From: JANQIV01 sp050117315
GTDB lineage: Bacteria > Bacteroidota > Ignavibacteria > Ignavibacteriales > Melioribacteraceae
DNA length: 64,000 bases
NCBI GenBank assembly: GCA_050117315.1
Contig: JASFMY010000004.1
Location: 1 to 64,000, forward strand
Reading direction: 5' to 3'
Part shown: piece after piece, positions 35,447 to 42,945 of the stretch
Position numbering within the stretch: position 1 is the first letter of the stretch
Layout of the letters: each line of letters starts with the position of its first letter
The notes under the pieces: model-generated
Told to the model about the DNA's origin: nothing
Database searches by the model: none
What the model saw: the letters and a program-made list of their open reading frames with translations, nothing else
Position numbers and translations under genes: made by a program

Positions 35447-36715
35447 TCATGCTGTTTTAGAGAAAAATTTGGCTTTGTCTAAAAAGTCTTTTGCAATTCG
35501 TACATCTTCTTTCATATAGAATTCTTTAAGGATACGTCTATCAGAATGCTGTATTAGCATTTGTATCATCTCTACCGGCATTTTAAGTACATTCCTAAGG
35601 TAAGTTGCCCATGTATCGCGTAATTGCCCAATAGAGTGTTTCTTGGTAATTTTACCATATTTTTTTATAAGGTTCTCATCTGTATATAGCTTGTTAATAT
35701 GATATTTCCAGAAGCTAAATCTATGTATTGCCTTTTTGTTAGAAGGTAAGAAATGTAATAATTCACCTTCTTGATCGAAACCATTAATCCCCATTTTTAT
35801 TAGGTGTAATTTCAATTCTTCGAATATCGGAAAGTAAAAATATTTTTTGCTTTCTATTCTCTGAACTTTAGTATTCTTCATCATTGCAATTTCATTCTTA
35901 AAATCAAACCATTCAATTCTTTGTTCAGAAGCTGTTGATTCGCGAACGCCTGTTAATAAAAGATAGTAAACAGTATTGAAATAATTTTGATTATCCAAAT
36001 CGTTAAAGTAATTAAGTATTATTGGTAAATCAGTTTCGAGTGGTATCGGATCAGGAGGAGTTTCATTAGTACCCTGTCTGCCAATAGGATTATTGTTTGT
36101 TAGGTTTTCTTCATCTTTACACCAGGTCCAAAATGCAGATAATTCTCTACAAAATTTTGCTATTGAGTTTTGTCCGTATCCAATTTTCTTTTTTGAAGGA
36201 AGATATTTGTTTCTCAAAAAGTTTATATAATTATTGTAATGATCTCGTGTGTAATGTAAAATTGGTAGATCACCATTTGCTTCAATGAAATTAGTATAGG
36301 CATATTCGAATGATTCAATCGTACTTTCTGCTAATGCTTCTTTATCACCGGGAATAGTTTTAGCTGTGACATACAATATTTTACATTCTGAAAGAAGTTT
36401 TACTGAAGCATTTAAATAAACACCAGTATTATTTCCTATTTTTAGATCTCTTAAACCAAGAGAAAATTTCTTCATCAATTTTTTTACTTCACGGTTTCCT
36501 TCAAGTTTTGCTCGAATGAAATTCTTTTTATGGCCATCTTTCTCAAAACATTTTCTATTATGTTCTTTGACCTGTTTGATCTTATTCAAATCTGATTTTG
36601 TGATCTTAACTTTTGTTGAAAAAGACCTACCCTTATGTTTGTTATTTTTTTTCCCAGGACCATAATAGACAATTTGATAATATGGTGAATTTTTATGATA
36701 AGTTAATGCAGGCAT
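35447..36715 (-). CDS. int: tyrosine-recombinase integrase, 422 aa
   Basis: It integrates and excises the prophage. The C-terminal catalytic domain shows LLLTGVRESTASE (first Arg), a Lys in the beta hairpin (KVQRIESKKYFYFP), GQLRDTWATYLR (second Arg; the usual His after it is Asp), IQHSDRR (His) and the nucleophile Tyr in LKEFYM. The N-terminal part has an Arm-type and SAM-like core-binding domain, as in Bacteroidota phage integrases. It lies 140 bp from the attachment core, on the leftward strand. Confidence 0.93.
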   Translation of the reverse strand: MPALTYHKNSPYYQIVYYGPGKKNNKHKGRSFSTKVKITKSDLNKIKQVKEHNRKCFEKDGHKKNFIRAKLEGNREVKKLMKKFSLGLRDLKIGNNTGVYLNASVKLLSECKILYVTAKTIPGDKEALAESTIESFEYAYTNFIEANGDLPILHYTRDHYNNYINFLRNKYLPSKKKIGYGQNSIAKFCRELSAFWTWCKDEENLTNNNPIGRQGTNETPPDPIPLETDLPIILNYFNDLDNQNYFNTVYYLLLTGVRESTASEQRIEWFDFKNEIAMMKNTKVQRIESKKYFYFPIFEELKLHLIKMGINGFDQEGELLHFLPSNKKAIHRFSFWKYHINKLYTDENLIKKYGKITKKHSIGQLRDTWATYLRNVLKMPVEMIQMLIQHSDRRILKEFYMKEDVRIAKDFLDKAKFFSKTA

Positions 36716-36791
36716 CTTTTATATTTTTTTTTATTAAAGCACTTTATTTTTTATTGAATATAAGCAACGGGGTATAAAAATGTCAATGAAC

Positions 36792-37046
36792 TTAATTTAT
36801 TCCATTTTTTAAGCTTAATCCAATACCGATAAACGCTGCACCCAAAGTACCAATATAAATGTATTTGTCTTTGTAGTAATAATATCCGCCTTCTTTGTGA
36901 ATAGTAACTGAAGGGGGAGTGTTTTCAAACCGGATAGATTCTGTTTGAGTGATTTTCATTTCTTTGTAACTGAAATTGAATAGAGCAAAGATTAGTAGAA
37001 GTATACCGATAATAAATAAAAGTTTATTTATACTTTTTAGTCTCAT
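36792..37046 (-). CDS. small two-span membrane protein, 84 aa
   Basis: Two hydrophobic segments (about 6-25 and 62-80) flank an extracytoplasmic loop with several Tyr. The ATG at 37046 is preferred over an upstream TTG. It sits between the repressor and integrase genes on the same strand, the place of lysogenic-conversion or superinfection-exclusion genes. That role is only positional inference. No family recognised. Confidence 0.7.
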   Translation of the reverse strand: MRLKSINKLLFIIGILLLIFALFNFSYKEMKITQTESIRFENTPPSVTIHKEGGYYYYKDKYIYIGTLGAAFIGIGLSLKNGIN

Positions 37047-37066
37047 AGTACACAACTTTTTCTTAA

Positions 37067-37543
37067 TTATTCATTTAAGTATTTTCTTTTTTCGATTTTA
37101 ACTTTTTTTGATATTAAATTTCTTTGTCCCAAATCTTCTAAAAGTTTATTGATTTCTACCTGGAGTTCGTACAATAATTCCTGCATTGGTACTCTACCTG
37201 GAGTGATTAGAATTATGTCTTCTTCTTCAATTTTTCTGAAGATGTTGTTTATCTCGTTAGTATGGTTTTTAATAGACAAATTTACTTCATGAATCGAAGG
37301 TAGTTCTTTAGTGACGGTCTTTTCTTCAAGTATTGGCAATTTACCGTCTACAAGCCAATTATAACATACTCCGGACTTATCTTTTAGTATTTTAAGTCGA
37401 TCAGTACTTAATTCCATTTGGCCTGATTCAAGTAGAGATATAGGATTTTGCGATTTATAATTTAGTAAATTAGCAAAATCTTTTTGGTTCATTTTTAATA
37501 ATTTAGTTCTAATGTATCTTATGCGCGAATAAATCGAATCCAT
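37067..37543 (-). CDS. XRE-type phage repressor, 158 aa
   Basis: The N-terminal helix-turn-helix (MNQKDFANLLNYKSQNPISLLESG, with Q for entry of helix 2) is XRE-like. The C-terminal half (about 90-158) is a Lys/Glu-rich helical segment, and no LexA-like Ser-Lys peptidase is visible. It is divergent from the rightward early genes and lies next to a perfect operator palindrome, so it is the likely lysogeny repressor. Without a peptidase domain its release would not be by self-cleavage. Confidence 0.8.
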   Translation of the reverse strand: MDSIYSRIRYIRTKLLKMNQKDFANLLNYKSQNPISLLESGQMELSTDRLKILKDKSGVCYNWLVDGKLPILEEKTVTKELPSIHEVNLSIKNHTNEINNIFRKIEEEDIILITPGRVPMQELLYELQVEINKLLEDLGQRNLISKKVKIEKRKYLNE

Positions 37544-37579
37544 TTTTACACTTTTATTTAAATTTTTTTCATTTTCCTC

Positions 37580-37609
37580 TTGACAAAGAATATAGGGAAT
37601 CCCTATATT
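37580..37609 (+). promoter_or_regulatory. rightward early promoter with repressor operator
   Basis: TTGACA (37580-37585), an 18-bp spacer and TATATT (37604-37609) make a good promoter for the rightward genes. A perfect palindrome with arms AATATAGGGA and TCCCTATATT about a central A (37589-37609) covers the spacer and -10. A dimer bound there would block the promoter, the expected task of the divergent XRE protein. Confidence 0.75.
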
Positions 37610-37651
37610 AGTAATCAGTGGTTCACTGTTTAACTATAAAAAAAGCAGACT

Positions 37652-37939
37652 ATGATAAAACAAGACAACGTTTTTTATTATTTCGATGATTTTAAAATAG
37701 AAAAAGAACATTTATATTTGCGTTTTGCCAAAATTGGCAGACACTGTAATCCACCATTAGCAAAAAATACCGTATCCAGACTATTTCACGATCCAGAAAG
37801 AAATAACCCAGATAATATTACGAATATTTCTAACACAATAAAAAGATTATTTTCTGGATTAGTCATACCATCAAATGGGGATGTTAAAGTTAAAGAAACA
37901 GACTTTAACATTCCAAAAAAAAATAAAGTAATAAATTAG
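37652..37939 (+). CDS. first rightward early protein, 95 aa (Cro-like position)
   Basis: The first gene after the repressor-controlled promoter. It is basic, with a possible helix-turn-helix around LAKNTVSRLFHDPERNN (about 36-52). By position and size it could be Cro-like. There is no firm family match, and a weak ribosome site precedes the ATG. Confidence 0.7.
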   Translation: MIKQDNVFYYFDDFKIEKEHLYLRFAKIGRHCNPPLAKNTVSRLFHDPERNNPDNITNISNTIKRLFSGLVIPSNGDVKVKETDFNIPKKNKVIN

Positions 37940-37944
37940 AATTC

Positions 37945-37968
37945 ACAATAGTACTTAACAATAGTACT
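37945..37968 (+). promoter_or_regulatory. direct repeat ACAATAGTACT upstream of signalling module
   Basis: ACAATAGTACT occurs twice, 13 bp apart (37945-37955 and 37958-37968), 20 bp before the three-gene module. Each copy holds the AGTACT palindrome. It is a candidate operator for the LuxR-type regulator encoded at the end of the module. There is no direct evidence of binding. Confidence 0.35.
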
Positions 37969-37987
37969 AAAGTATCAGCTTATAAAA

Positions 37988-38446
37988 ATGGGGAAAAAGA
38001 AAATGGCCAAAGTATTTCCAATATTTATTTTTTTGTTTTCTTCTGTAATGTACTCACAAATGAAATTTACAGAAGAAGAAGCGCAGAATCTCTTCGGATA
38101 TGTTATTTCCAGAAAGGTTGAAAGTATCAAAGATTTAGATGCTCAAATGATTAATAAAGGCGGTGAACTTGAATTTGTCTTCGATAAAAGTACTGCCTCA
38201 TTAGGCAGTACAGAGTTTAAGAAAATTACAGCCAACGCGAAAGACGACATTATCGGGATTCGCGTTCATAGCAAAAAGTACAAAGAAATATTACCAGAAC
38301 TTGCTAAGCTTGGTTACACGAATACAGAAGAAATATTACGATATGTTGGTGAAATGAATGTTGTGAGTTATTCGGTATTAACCGATAAAGAAAAAACCGT
38401 AATATATGAACTTGTTGCATGTCCACCATTTTGTGTAGATAATTAA
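37988..38446 (+). CDS. exported protein of signalling module, 152 aa
   Basis: A basic start and a hydrophobic core (about 10-22) ending at SVMYSQ form a signal peptide, so the mature part is in the periplasm or outside. The remainder is an alpha/beta protein with no recognised family and a C-terminal CPPFC. An in-frame ATG at 38003, with GGGGAA before it, is an alternative start. The membrane protein starts 3 bp after its stop, which ties the two together. Confidence 0.7.
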   Translation: MGKKKMAKVFPIFIFLFSSVMYSQMKFTEEEAQNLFGYVISRKVESIKDLDAQMINKGGELEFVFDKSTASLGSTEFKKITANAKDDIIGIRVHSKKYKEILPELAKLGYTNTEEILRYVGEMNVVSYSVLTDKEKTVIYELVACPPFCVDN

Positions 38447-38449
38447 AAA

Positions 38450-39082
38450 ATGAGTTGGTTTAACTATCTATATTATTTGATATCCATAAGCATTATAGTT
38501 CCTGTAATTACTATGATGTTAAAGAAACACTGGAATTTACTGGAAACTATATTCTTCTTGTTCATGGTTCTAACGTTGTTGTTGTCAGCTACACAGATAT
38601 TTTACGCATGGAATAATGTTTACAATTATTACCTGATTAATTCGAATTTTTATTTAATGATAATGTTAGTCTTCTTGGGAGCTAAGTGGAATAATCTTTC
38701 TATCAAAACTGCAATTACAATTTCAGCAATAACTTTTTTGATATTCGTTTGGGTCGATACTTACGATTTATATATTCCTATTGTAAGATTGAAGGAACAA
38801 TTACGTTATAATCTTGATAATGCGCGAACTTCCGAGATAAACCAATCATTGTTTAAAATGATCCTGCTATTTTGGTTGGTGGCAATTCTAGCAATAAGAG
38901 CATGGAGATTATCGGAGCATAAATCTTTCTCTTATTATGTGCTTTTAGGAATTTTTGTGTATACAGCGAACAATTTAGTTGCCGGAATTTTCATACTGTT
39001 CAATCCTTATTTAACAGGCTCAGTATTTATGATTACAACGTTGGTTAGTAATTATTTCTACTATAAAGGATCACAAGCATGA
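38450..39082 (+). CDS. polytopic membrane protein, candidate sensor, 210 aa
   Basis: Six to seven hydrophobic spans fill nearly the whole length, with one soluble loop at about 118-140. No catalytic motif is visible. It overlaps the next gene (a membrane-tethered LuxR regulator) by 4 bp, so both are translated together. A sensor or receptor role, perhaps for the exported protein upstream, is inferred from this coupling. Confidence 0.7.
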   Translation: MSWFNYLYYLISISIIVPVITMMLKKHWNLLETIFFLFMVLTLLLSATQIFYAWNNVYNYYLINSNFYLMIMLVFLGAKWNNLSIKTAITISAITFLIFVWVDTYDLYIPIVRLKEQLRYNLDNARTSEINQSLFKMILLFWLVAILAIRAWRLSEHKSFSYYVLLGIFVYTANNLVAGIFILFNPYLTGSVFMITTLVSNYFYYKGSQA

Positions 39083-39534
39083 ATTACGAAGCAGTAGTGA
39101 TTTATTTCTTGATGGTTTTTGTTTTTTTATTGATCGCATTTGTGATTGTACAGTTAATTTTAGAAAGAAGGGATAAGAATAAATATAGAGATGAAAGCTT
39201 AAAAAGTTACGCAGACAATAAGGCTTTAACTGTAGCTTTAACAAGTGTTTTAACTACACAACAGTTTGTATCTACTCCAATTGTCGAAGCAGTGGAAAGA
39301 TTACCGGAAAACATCGAATACGAAAATTTAACCCCAAGGCAAATGGAGTTATTGAAATTAAAGATAAAATTTCTTTCAGAAAAAGAAATTGCAGAAATGA
39401 TGTGCATTAGCATAAATACTGTCAAAAGACATACTACCGAAGTCTATAGAAAATTAAATATAAATCCAAGTTTAGGGAATCCTGTTATACAATTAAGCGC
39501 TATTGCAAAAAGTAAAGGTTGGGATACAGAATGA
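39079..39534 (+). CDS. membrane-tethered LuxR-type regulator, 151 aa
   Basis: A single span at about residues 7-27 precedes a linker and a C-terminal LuxR/GerE helix-turn-helix (LTPRQMELLKLK ... EIAEMMCISINTVKRHTTEVYRKL, about 85-131). The DNA-binding domain would face the cytoplasm at the membrane. There is no receiver or autoinducer domain, so the signal must come through its membrane part or partner. It ends the three-gene module close to the lysogeny switch. No terminator directly follows. Confidence 0.8.
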   Translation: MNYEAVVIYFLMVFVFLLIAFVIVQLILERRDKNKYRDESLKSYADNKALTVALTSVLTTQQFVSTPIVEAVERLPENIEYENLTPRQMELLKLKIKFLSEKEIAEMMCISINTVKRHTTEVYRKLNINPSLGNPVIQLSAIAKSKGWDTE

Positions 39535-39571
39535 ATTCTTAAAAAATTATTACCTTTAAAAGGAAACGGTT

Positions 39572-39658
39572 ATGAAAAACTTACAAAAAGGTTTGGATAA
39601 AAGACCGGCTCTGAAGGGCCAACTTACAGAGCCGGTTAAAACACACAGGGGTAAATAA
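39572..39658 (+). CDS. possible 28-aa peptide containing a hairpin
   Basis: AAGGA eight bases before the ATG starts a 28-codon frame. Its middle is the hairpin 39604-39636 and its end reads through an ACAGGGGTAAAT motif. It may be chance. I list it because the ribosome site is good. Confidence 0.3.
   Translation: MKNLQKGLDKRPALKGQLTEPVKTHRGK
39604..39636 (+). terminator. hairpin after the LuxR module
   Basis: A 10-bp perfect stem ACCGGCTCTG / CAGAGCCGGT lies 70 bp after the LuxR gene, with no T run. It could be a terminator or a protein-bound site; the adjacent ACAGGGGTAAAT motif (39645-39656) matches the iteron-like sequence described for the origin. Confidence 0.5.
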
Positions 39659-39822
39659 TCTTGTAGGATTATTAGGTGTGTGCTTGTATACAAATTTAGA
39701 ATAATTACCTATCGAAATCAAGCATCAAAGCACATCTAAAAACCTATCAAGAAATAAGATTTTAGAAGACAGATTACAGTAGGAATACTTGTAATTTTTC
39801 CAACATCAACACAGGAGTTATT
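39659..39822. other. intergenic region before the ATPase operon
   Basis: No gene is seen. It is AT-rich sequence ahead of the 80-aa gene, which has its own AGGAG. No clear promoter hexamers are called. Confidence 0.4.
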
Positions 39823-40065
39823 ATGCAAATTGAAGGTTTTGAATTGCAATATAACCAGGGGAGTATTGTTAAAATATTTTGTGATCCTTTTACACAAAAG
39901 AAACCTGAAGGTATAGCTGAATTAATTGAATGTTCAATTAAAAATGCCGGTATAAATAATAAGGGTATACAGCAATTCTGGTATGTGAAATTTAACGGTG
40001 AGGAAAGAAAACTCGGAAGGTGGTTGTTAAATCCTATTAAAAAACAAGGGAATGCTGATGAGTAA
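39823..40065 (+). CDS. hypothetical phage protein, 80 aa
   Basis: It is a small soluble protein with no recognised family. AGGAG (39813-39817) supports the ATG. Its stop overlaps the start of the ATPase gene, so both are probably co-translated. The sequence has a beta-rich start (FELQYNQGSIVKIF) and a basic C-terminus. Confidence 0.7.
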   Translation: MQIEGFELQYNQGSIVKIFCDPFTQKKPEGIAELIECSIKNAGINNKGIQQFWYVKFNGEERKLGRWLLNPIKKQGNADE

Positions 40066-41788
40066 TTTTCATATAAGGTTGGGTTATGAAAAAGGAACTG
40101 GAATGGAAGTAAAAATACAACCATCTCATTTAATTGTCACCGGTGTAACCCAAATGTCCGGGAAGACAACTACTCTTGAAGCAATTCTTTCAAGGTTCGA
40201 AGGTTTTCAAGACGGACGAGTACCAACTAAAATTTTGTTCAAAACAAAACCGGGTGAAAAAAATTTAGCGAATTTTCATTTAATCAAGCCATACTTTAAT
40301 GAAAGAGCAGATTATACATTTATTAAAAATTTATTGGAAGCTTTTTCCAAAGAGCGAATAAGTATTGAAAAAGGTACTTTAATGAAATTATGTAAAGATG
40401 CCGATAACTTAGAATCAATTTCCCAAAAGATTAAAACAGAACTGGAAAAAGGAAAGCGAGGAATATATGAGGAAATATATACAAGACTGGATCATTATAT
40501 AGATGATTTGGTGAATGTTCTGAATACCATAGAAATTAGTACTGATTTAAAGATTAGAATGGCGAATGTAATAAATATTATGGATTTAGAAGGTATCAAA
40601 AACGGCGCTATTCAGAGTTTATTTATAGAGTCAACAATTAGAGAAATACTGGATAATTTCCAATCAACTATTGTTGTAATTCCGGAAGCATGGAAATTTA
40701 TACCTCAAAAATATTCAAATCCTTGTAAACGTACGGTTGAGAGTTTTATAAGACAGGGAGCTGCATTGAATAATTTTGTTTTTCTGGATTCACAAGATAT
40801 TACCGGAGTTGATAAAACAATACTGAAATCAGTATCGACATGGATATTAGGATACCAATCAGAAAAGAATGAAGTAAAGCATACGTTAGAACAATTACCT
40901 GTACCCAAATCTAACAAACCCAAAGAAGAAGATATTATGACATTAAAAAAGGGGGAGTTTTTTCTTGTTACTCCCGGAGAAGTAAGAAAGGTTTATGTAC
41001 AACCTGTTTGGCTGCCCGATATTGTGGCCAAAGAAGTTGCCATGGGTGAAAAGGTTAGTGAAAGAGAGTTGTTAAAGTATAGTAATGACTTTTACGTAAA
41101 AATATTAAATCAATCAGTTAACTACATAAGCTATGATGAATTGAAAAAGAATGAAAACCAGGATAATATGAATATATCTAAGATTTTTGGATCGATGGGT
41201 TATTCAACAAAATTTTTCAAGGATACTTTAAATCAAATAGAAAGAATAATCAATGAGGCAAAAGAAATTAAAATAAATATTGTTACTAAAGCTGAGGAAA
41301 CCAACCATAGTACAGAAATAGATTTTTCTAAAATTGAAAAAGTTATTCTTCCTTTGATTGAACAAAAATTAAAACAACCAAGAATTACTGCAGCTCCGTT
41401 AGATGTAATACGCGATGAATTCTTAAAAAATGGTAAGGATTACATTCTAGGTATAGTAAATACGTTAAATAATGATGAAAAAAAAATATTAAAATATTTT
41501 GAAGTTTCTTCAAAGGATATCGCAGCAAATGAAATAACAACAAAATGCCTATTGTTGTCAGCCGGGGGCCAGAATCATAACAATACCACAAAAATGTTAT
41601 CAAATCTTGTTAGTAAAAGATTACTTACAAAAACTCCCGGTAACAGATTTAGAAAAAATTTAAAAACATTGATAGAAGATTATTTACAAAACCATACAAT
41701 AGACGATGAACAAATTGAATTACTATATAATCATATAATAACGGATTTGTTAGATGACCCAGGAACAAATAAACAACAATCTTACTGA
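40058..41788 (+). CDS. HerA/FtsK-like ATPase with variant Walker motifs
   Basis: The 576-residue protein has a P-loop ending SGKTTTLEAIL after GVTQM (about 28-40), which lacks the usual first Gly spacing of FtsK/HerA proteins (GTTGSGKS). A later STIVVIPEAWKFIP (about 210-225) resembles the HerA Walker B EAW but with Pro before Glu in place of Asp. It is therefore a divergent DNA-translocating-type ATPase. The C-terminal third looks like a winged-helix tail (about 480-560). Early-operon position suggests a role in replication or DNA handling. AAGGG favours the ATG at 40058 over the one at 40052. Confidence 0.7.
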   Translation: MSNFHIRLGYEKGTGMEVKIQPSHLIVTGVTQMSGKTTTLEAILSRFEGFQDGRVPTKILFKTKPGEKNLANFHLIKPYFNERADYTFIKNLLEAFSKERISIEKGTLMKLCKDADNLESISQKIKTELEKGKRGIYEEIYTRLDHYIDDLVNVLNTIEISTDLKIRMANVINIMDLEGIKNGAIQSLFIESTIREILDNFQSTIVVIPEAWKFIPQKYSNPCKRTVESFIRQGAALNNFVFLDSQDITGVDKTILKSVSTWILGYQSEKNEVKHTLEQLPVPKSNKPKEEDIMTLKKGEFFLVTPGEVRKVYVQPVWLPDIVAKEVAMGEKVSERELLKYSNDFYVKILNQSVNYISYDELKKNENQDNMNISKIFGSMGYSTKFFKDTLNQIERIINEAKEIKINIVTKAEETNHSTEIDFSKIEKVILPLIEQKLKQPRITAAPLDVIRDEFLKNGKDYILGIVNTLNNDEKKILKYFEVSSKDIAANEITTKCLLLSAGGQNHNNTTKMLSNLVSKRLLTKTPGNRFRKNLKTLIEDYLQNHTIDDEQIELLYNHIITDLLDDPGTNKQQSY

Positions 41789-42137
41789 AATAAAAAAGCT
41801 GTTGGAAATATTTAACTGCAAGCTGAATGATCCGGTTATGCTGTTAAAAATAAATTACCATACTTATACATTACCCGAACTTAGAACAGCTCTCGGGATA
41901 AGTGAAGATACTCTAAAAAAATATATTGAAATAGGTGTACTAAGAAACGGAAGGATTATAAAATTAAAAGCACGTGATTTCGGGACCGGTTCGAAAAAAG
42001 ATTATAGAGTATTATGGAATGATCTTGACTCTTTTTTTAAAGATTTATCAACAACGAATAATATATCAAACAGCGGGAAAATAGGCATTGAAGATTTAAT
42101 TGGTCTTTCTCAATCGAAAAAGAAATTAAAGGTATAA
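41754..42137 (+). CDS. excisionase/MerR-like DNA-binding protein, 127 aa
   Basis: A helix-turn-helix LPELRTALGISEDTLKKYIEIGVL (about 42-65) is of the excisionase type, followed by a basic GTGSKKDYRVLWNDLDSFF that reads as the wing. An N-terminal helical part precedes it. The start lies 35 bp inside the ATPase gene, so translation is coupled. It may control excision or replication; which is not clear. Confidence 0.7.
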   Translation: MTQEQINNNLTEIKKLLEIFNCKLNDPVMLLKINYHTYTLPELRTALGISEDTLKKYIEIGVLRNGRIIKLKARDFGTGSKKDYRVLWNDLDSFFKDLSTTNNISNSGKIGIEDLIGLSQSKKKLKV

Positions 42138-42140
42138 AAT

Positions 42141-42356
42141 ATGGGAGTTAACCGAAATATTCCTAAAGAATACAGAAACTACGCAGTGTATGTTTTCTAT
42201 CCTGAAAAAATTGTCTTAAGGAAAAAAAATATTATTGAGTTTACAGATAACGGTTTTTCTTACGGGCCCAAATTAACAAAGATAAAAATACCAAAAGTTT
42301 GTAATGTATCTGCAGTAATTCATTCTGTATACGGTGATTTTATTCCACTTAATTGA
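42141..42356 (+). CDS. hypothetical phage protein, 71 aa
   Basis: It is a small basic protein with beta-strand character and no recognised family. It starts 3 bp after the excisionase-like gene and is likely part of the same transcript. AAAGG lies about 9 bp before the ATG. Confidence 0.65.
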   Translation: MGVNRNIPKEYRNYAVYVFYPEKIVLRKKNIIEFTDNGFSYGPKLTKIKIPKVCNVSAVIHSVYGDFIPLN

Positions 42357-42365
42357 GACTGAAAG

Positions 42366-42938
42366 ATGAATAATAAGTATTTAGTAATTAGGTTAAAAAC
42401 AACCGGGAATAATCCAATAAAAAACGGGGTTGTAAAAATAGCCTATTCGTTTTTATCCCAGGATGATAAAAACGAATTAGTCGATTTAGAAACCGGTTAT
42501 TTTAATGTGAGTCCTTATAGTAATGATAGAATTGATGATATTTCGTTAGAAAAAGAAATAGAAATATTTAATAATTACGCATCACCATCAATAGTACAAA
42601 ATGATTTAATAAATCTAATTAACAAATACAGTATTAGATCGTCAATTAACCTTTGTTATTATGGAAATAAGCTTGACAACGCATTTTTAAGCAACTGGTT
42701 TGTAAAGGGAAGTAATCCGAATTTTTATAAATATTTTAATTCAATTCCTATAAATATACAGTACATGTATAACATACATGCTTTAAAAACAGGATTCCAA
42801 TTATACCCTGATTATTCATTAGAAAAAATATGTGATAGTATTGGTTTTGATATAAGTGATAAGCATGACAGTATTTTATATGAATTAGAAATAATAAAAG
42901 AATTATTCAAATACCTGTTTAGAAAAATATCAAATTAA
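42366..42938 (+). CDS. degenerate DEDD-exonuclease-fold protein, 190 aa
   Basis: The layout resembles DnaQ/RNase T: an N-terminal strand YLVIRLKTTGNNP in the place of the DxETTG motif, a middle segment LCYYGNKLDNAFL like the HNxxFDxxFL motif, and a C-terminal SDKHDSILYELEII like the HxAxxD motif. The first two acidic residues (Asp and Glu of motif I) are Arg and Lys here, so catalysis is unlikely. It may be a nucleic-acid-binding relic. The fold call is moderate. Confidence 0.55.
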   Translation: MNNKYLVIRLKTTGNNPIKNGVVKIAYSFLSQDDKNELVDLETGYFNVSPYSNDRIDDISLEKEIEIFNNYASPSIVQNDLINLINKYSIRSSINLCYYGNKLDNAFLSNWFVKGSNPNFYKYFNSIPINIQYMYNIHALKTGFQLYPDYSLEKICDSIGFDISDKHDSILYELEIIKELFKYLFRKISN

Positions 42939-42945
42939 AAAATTT

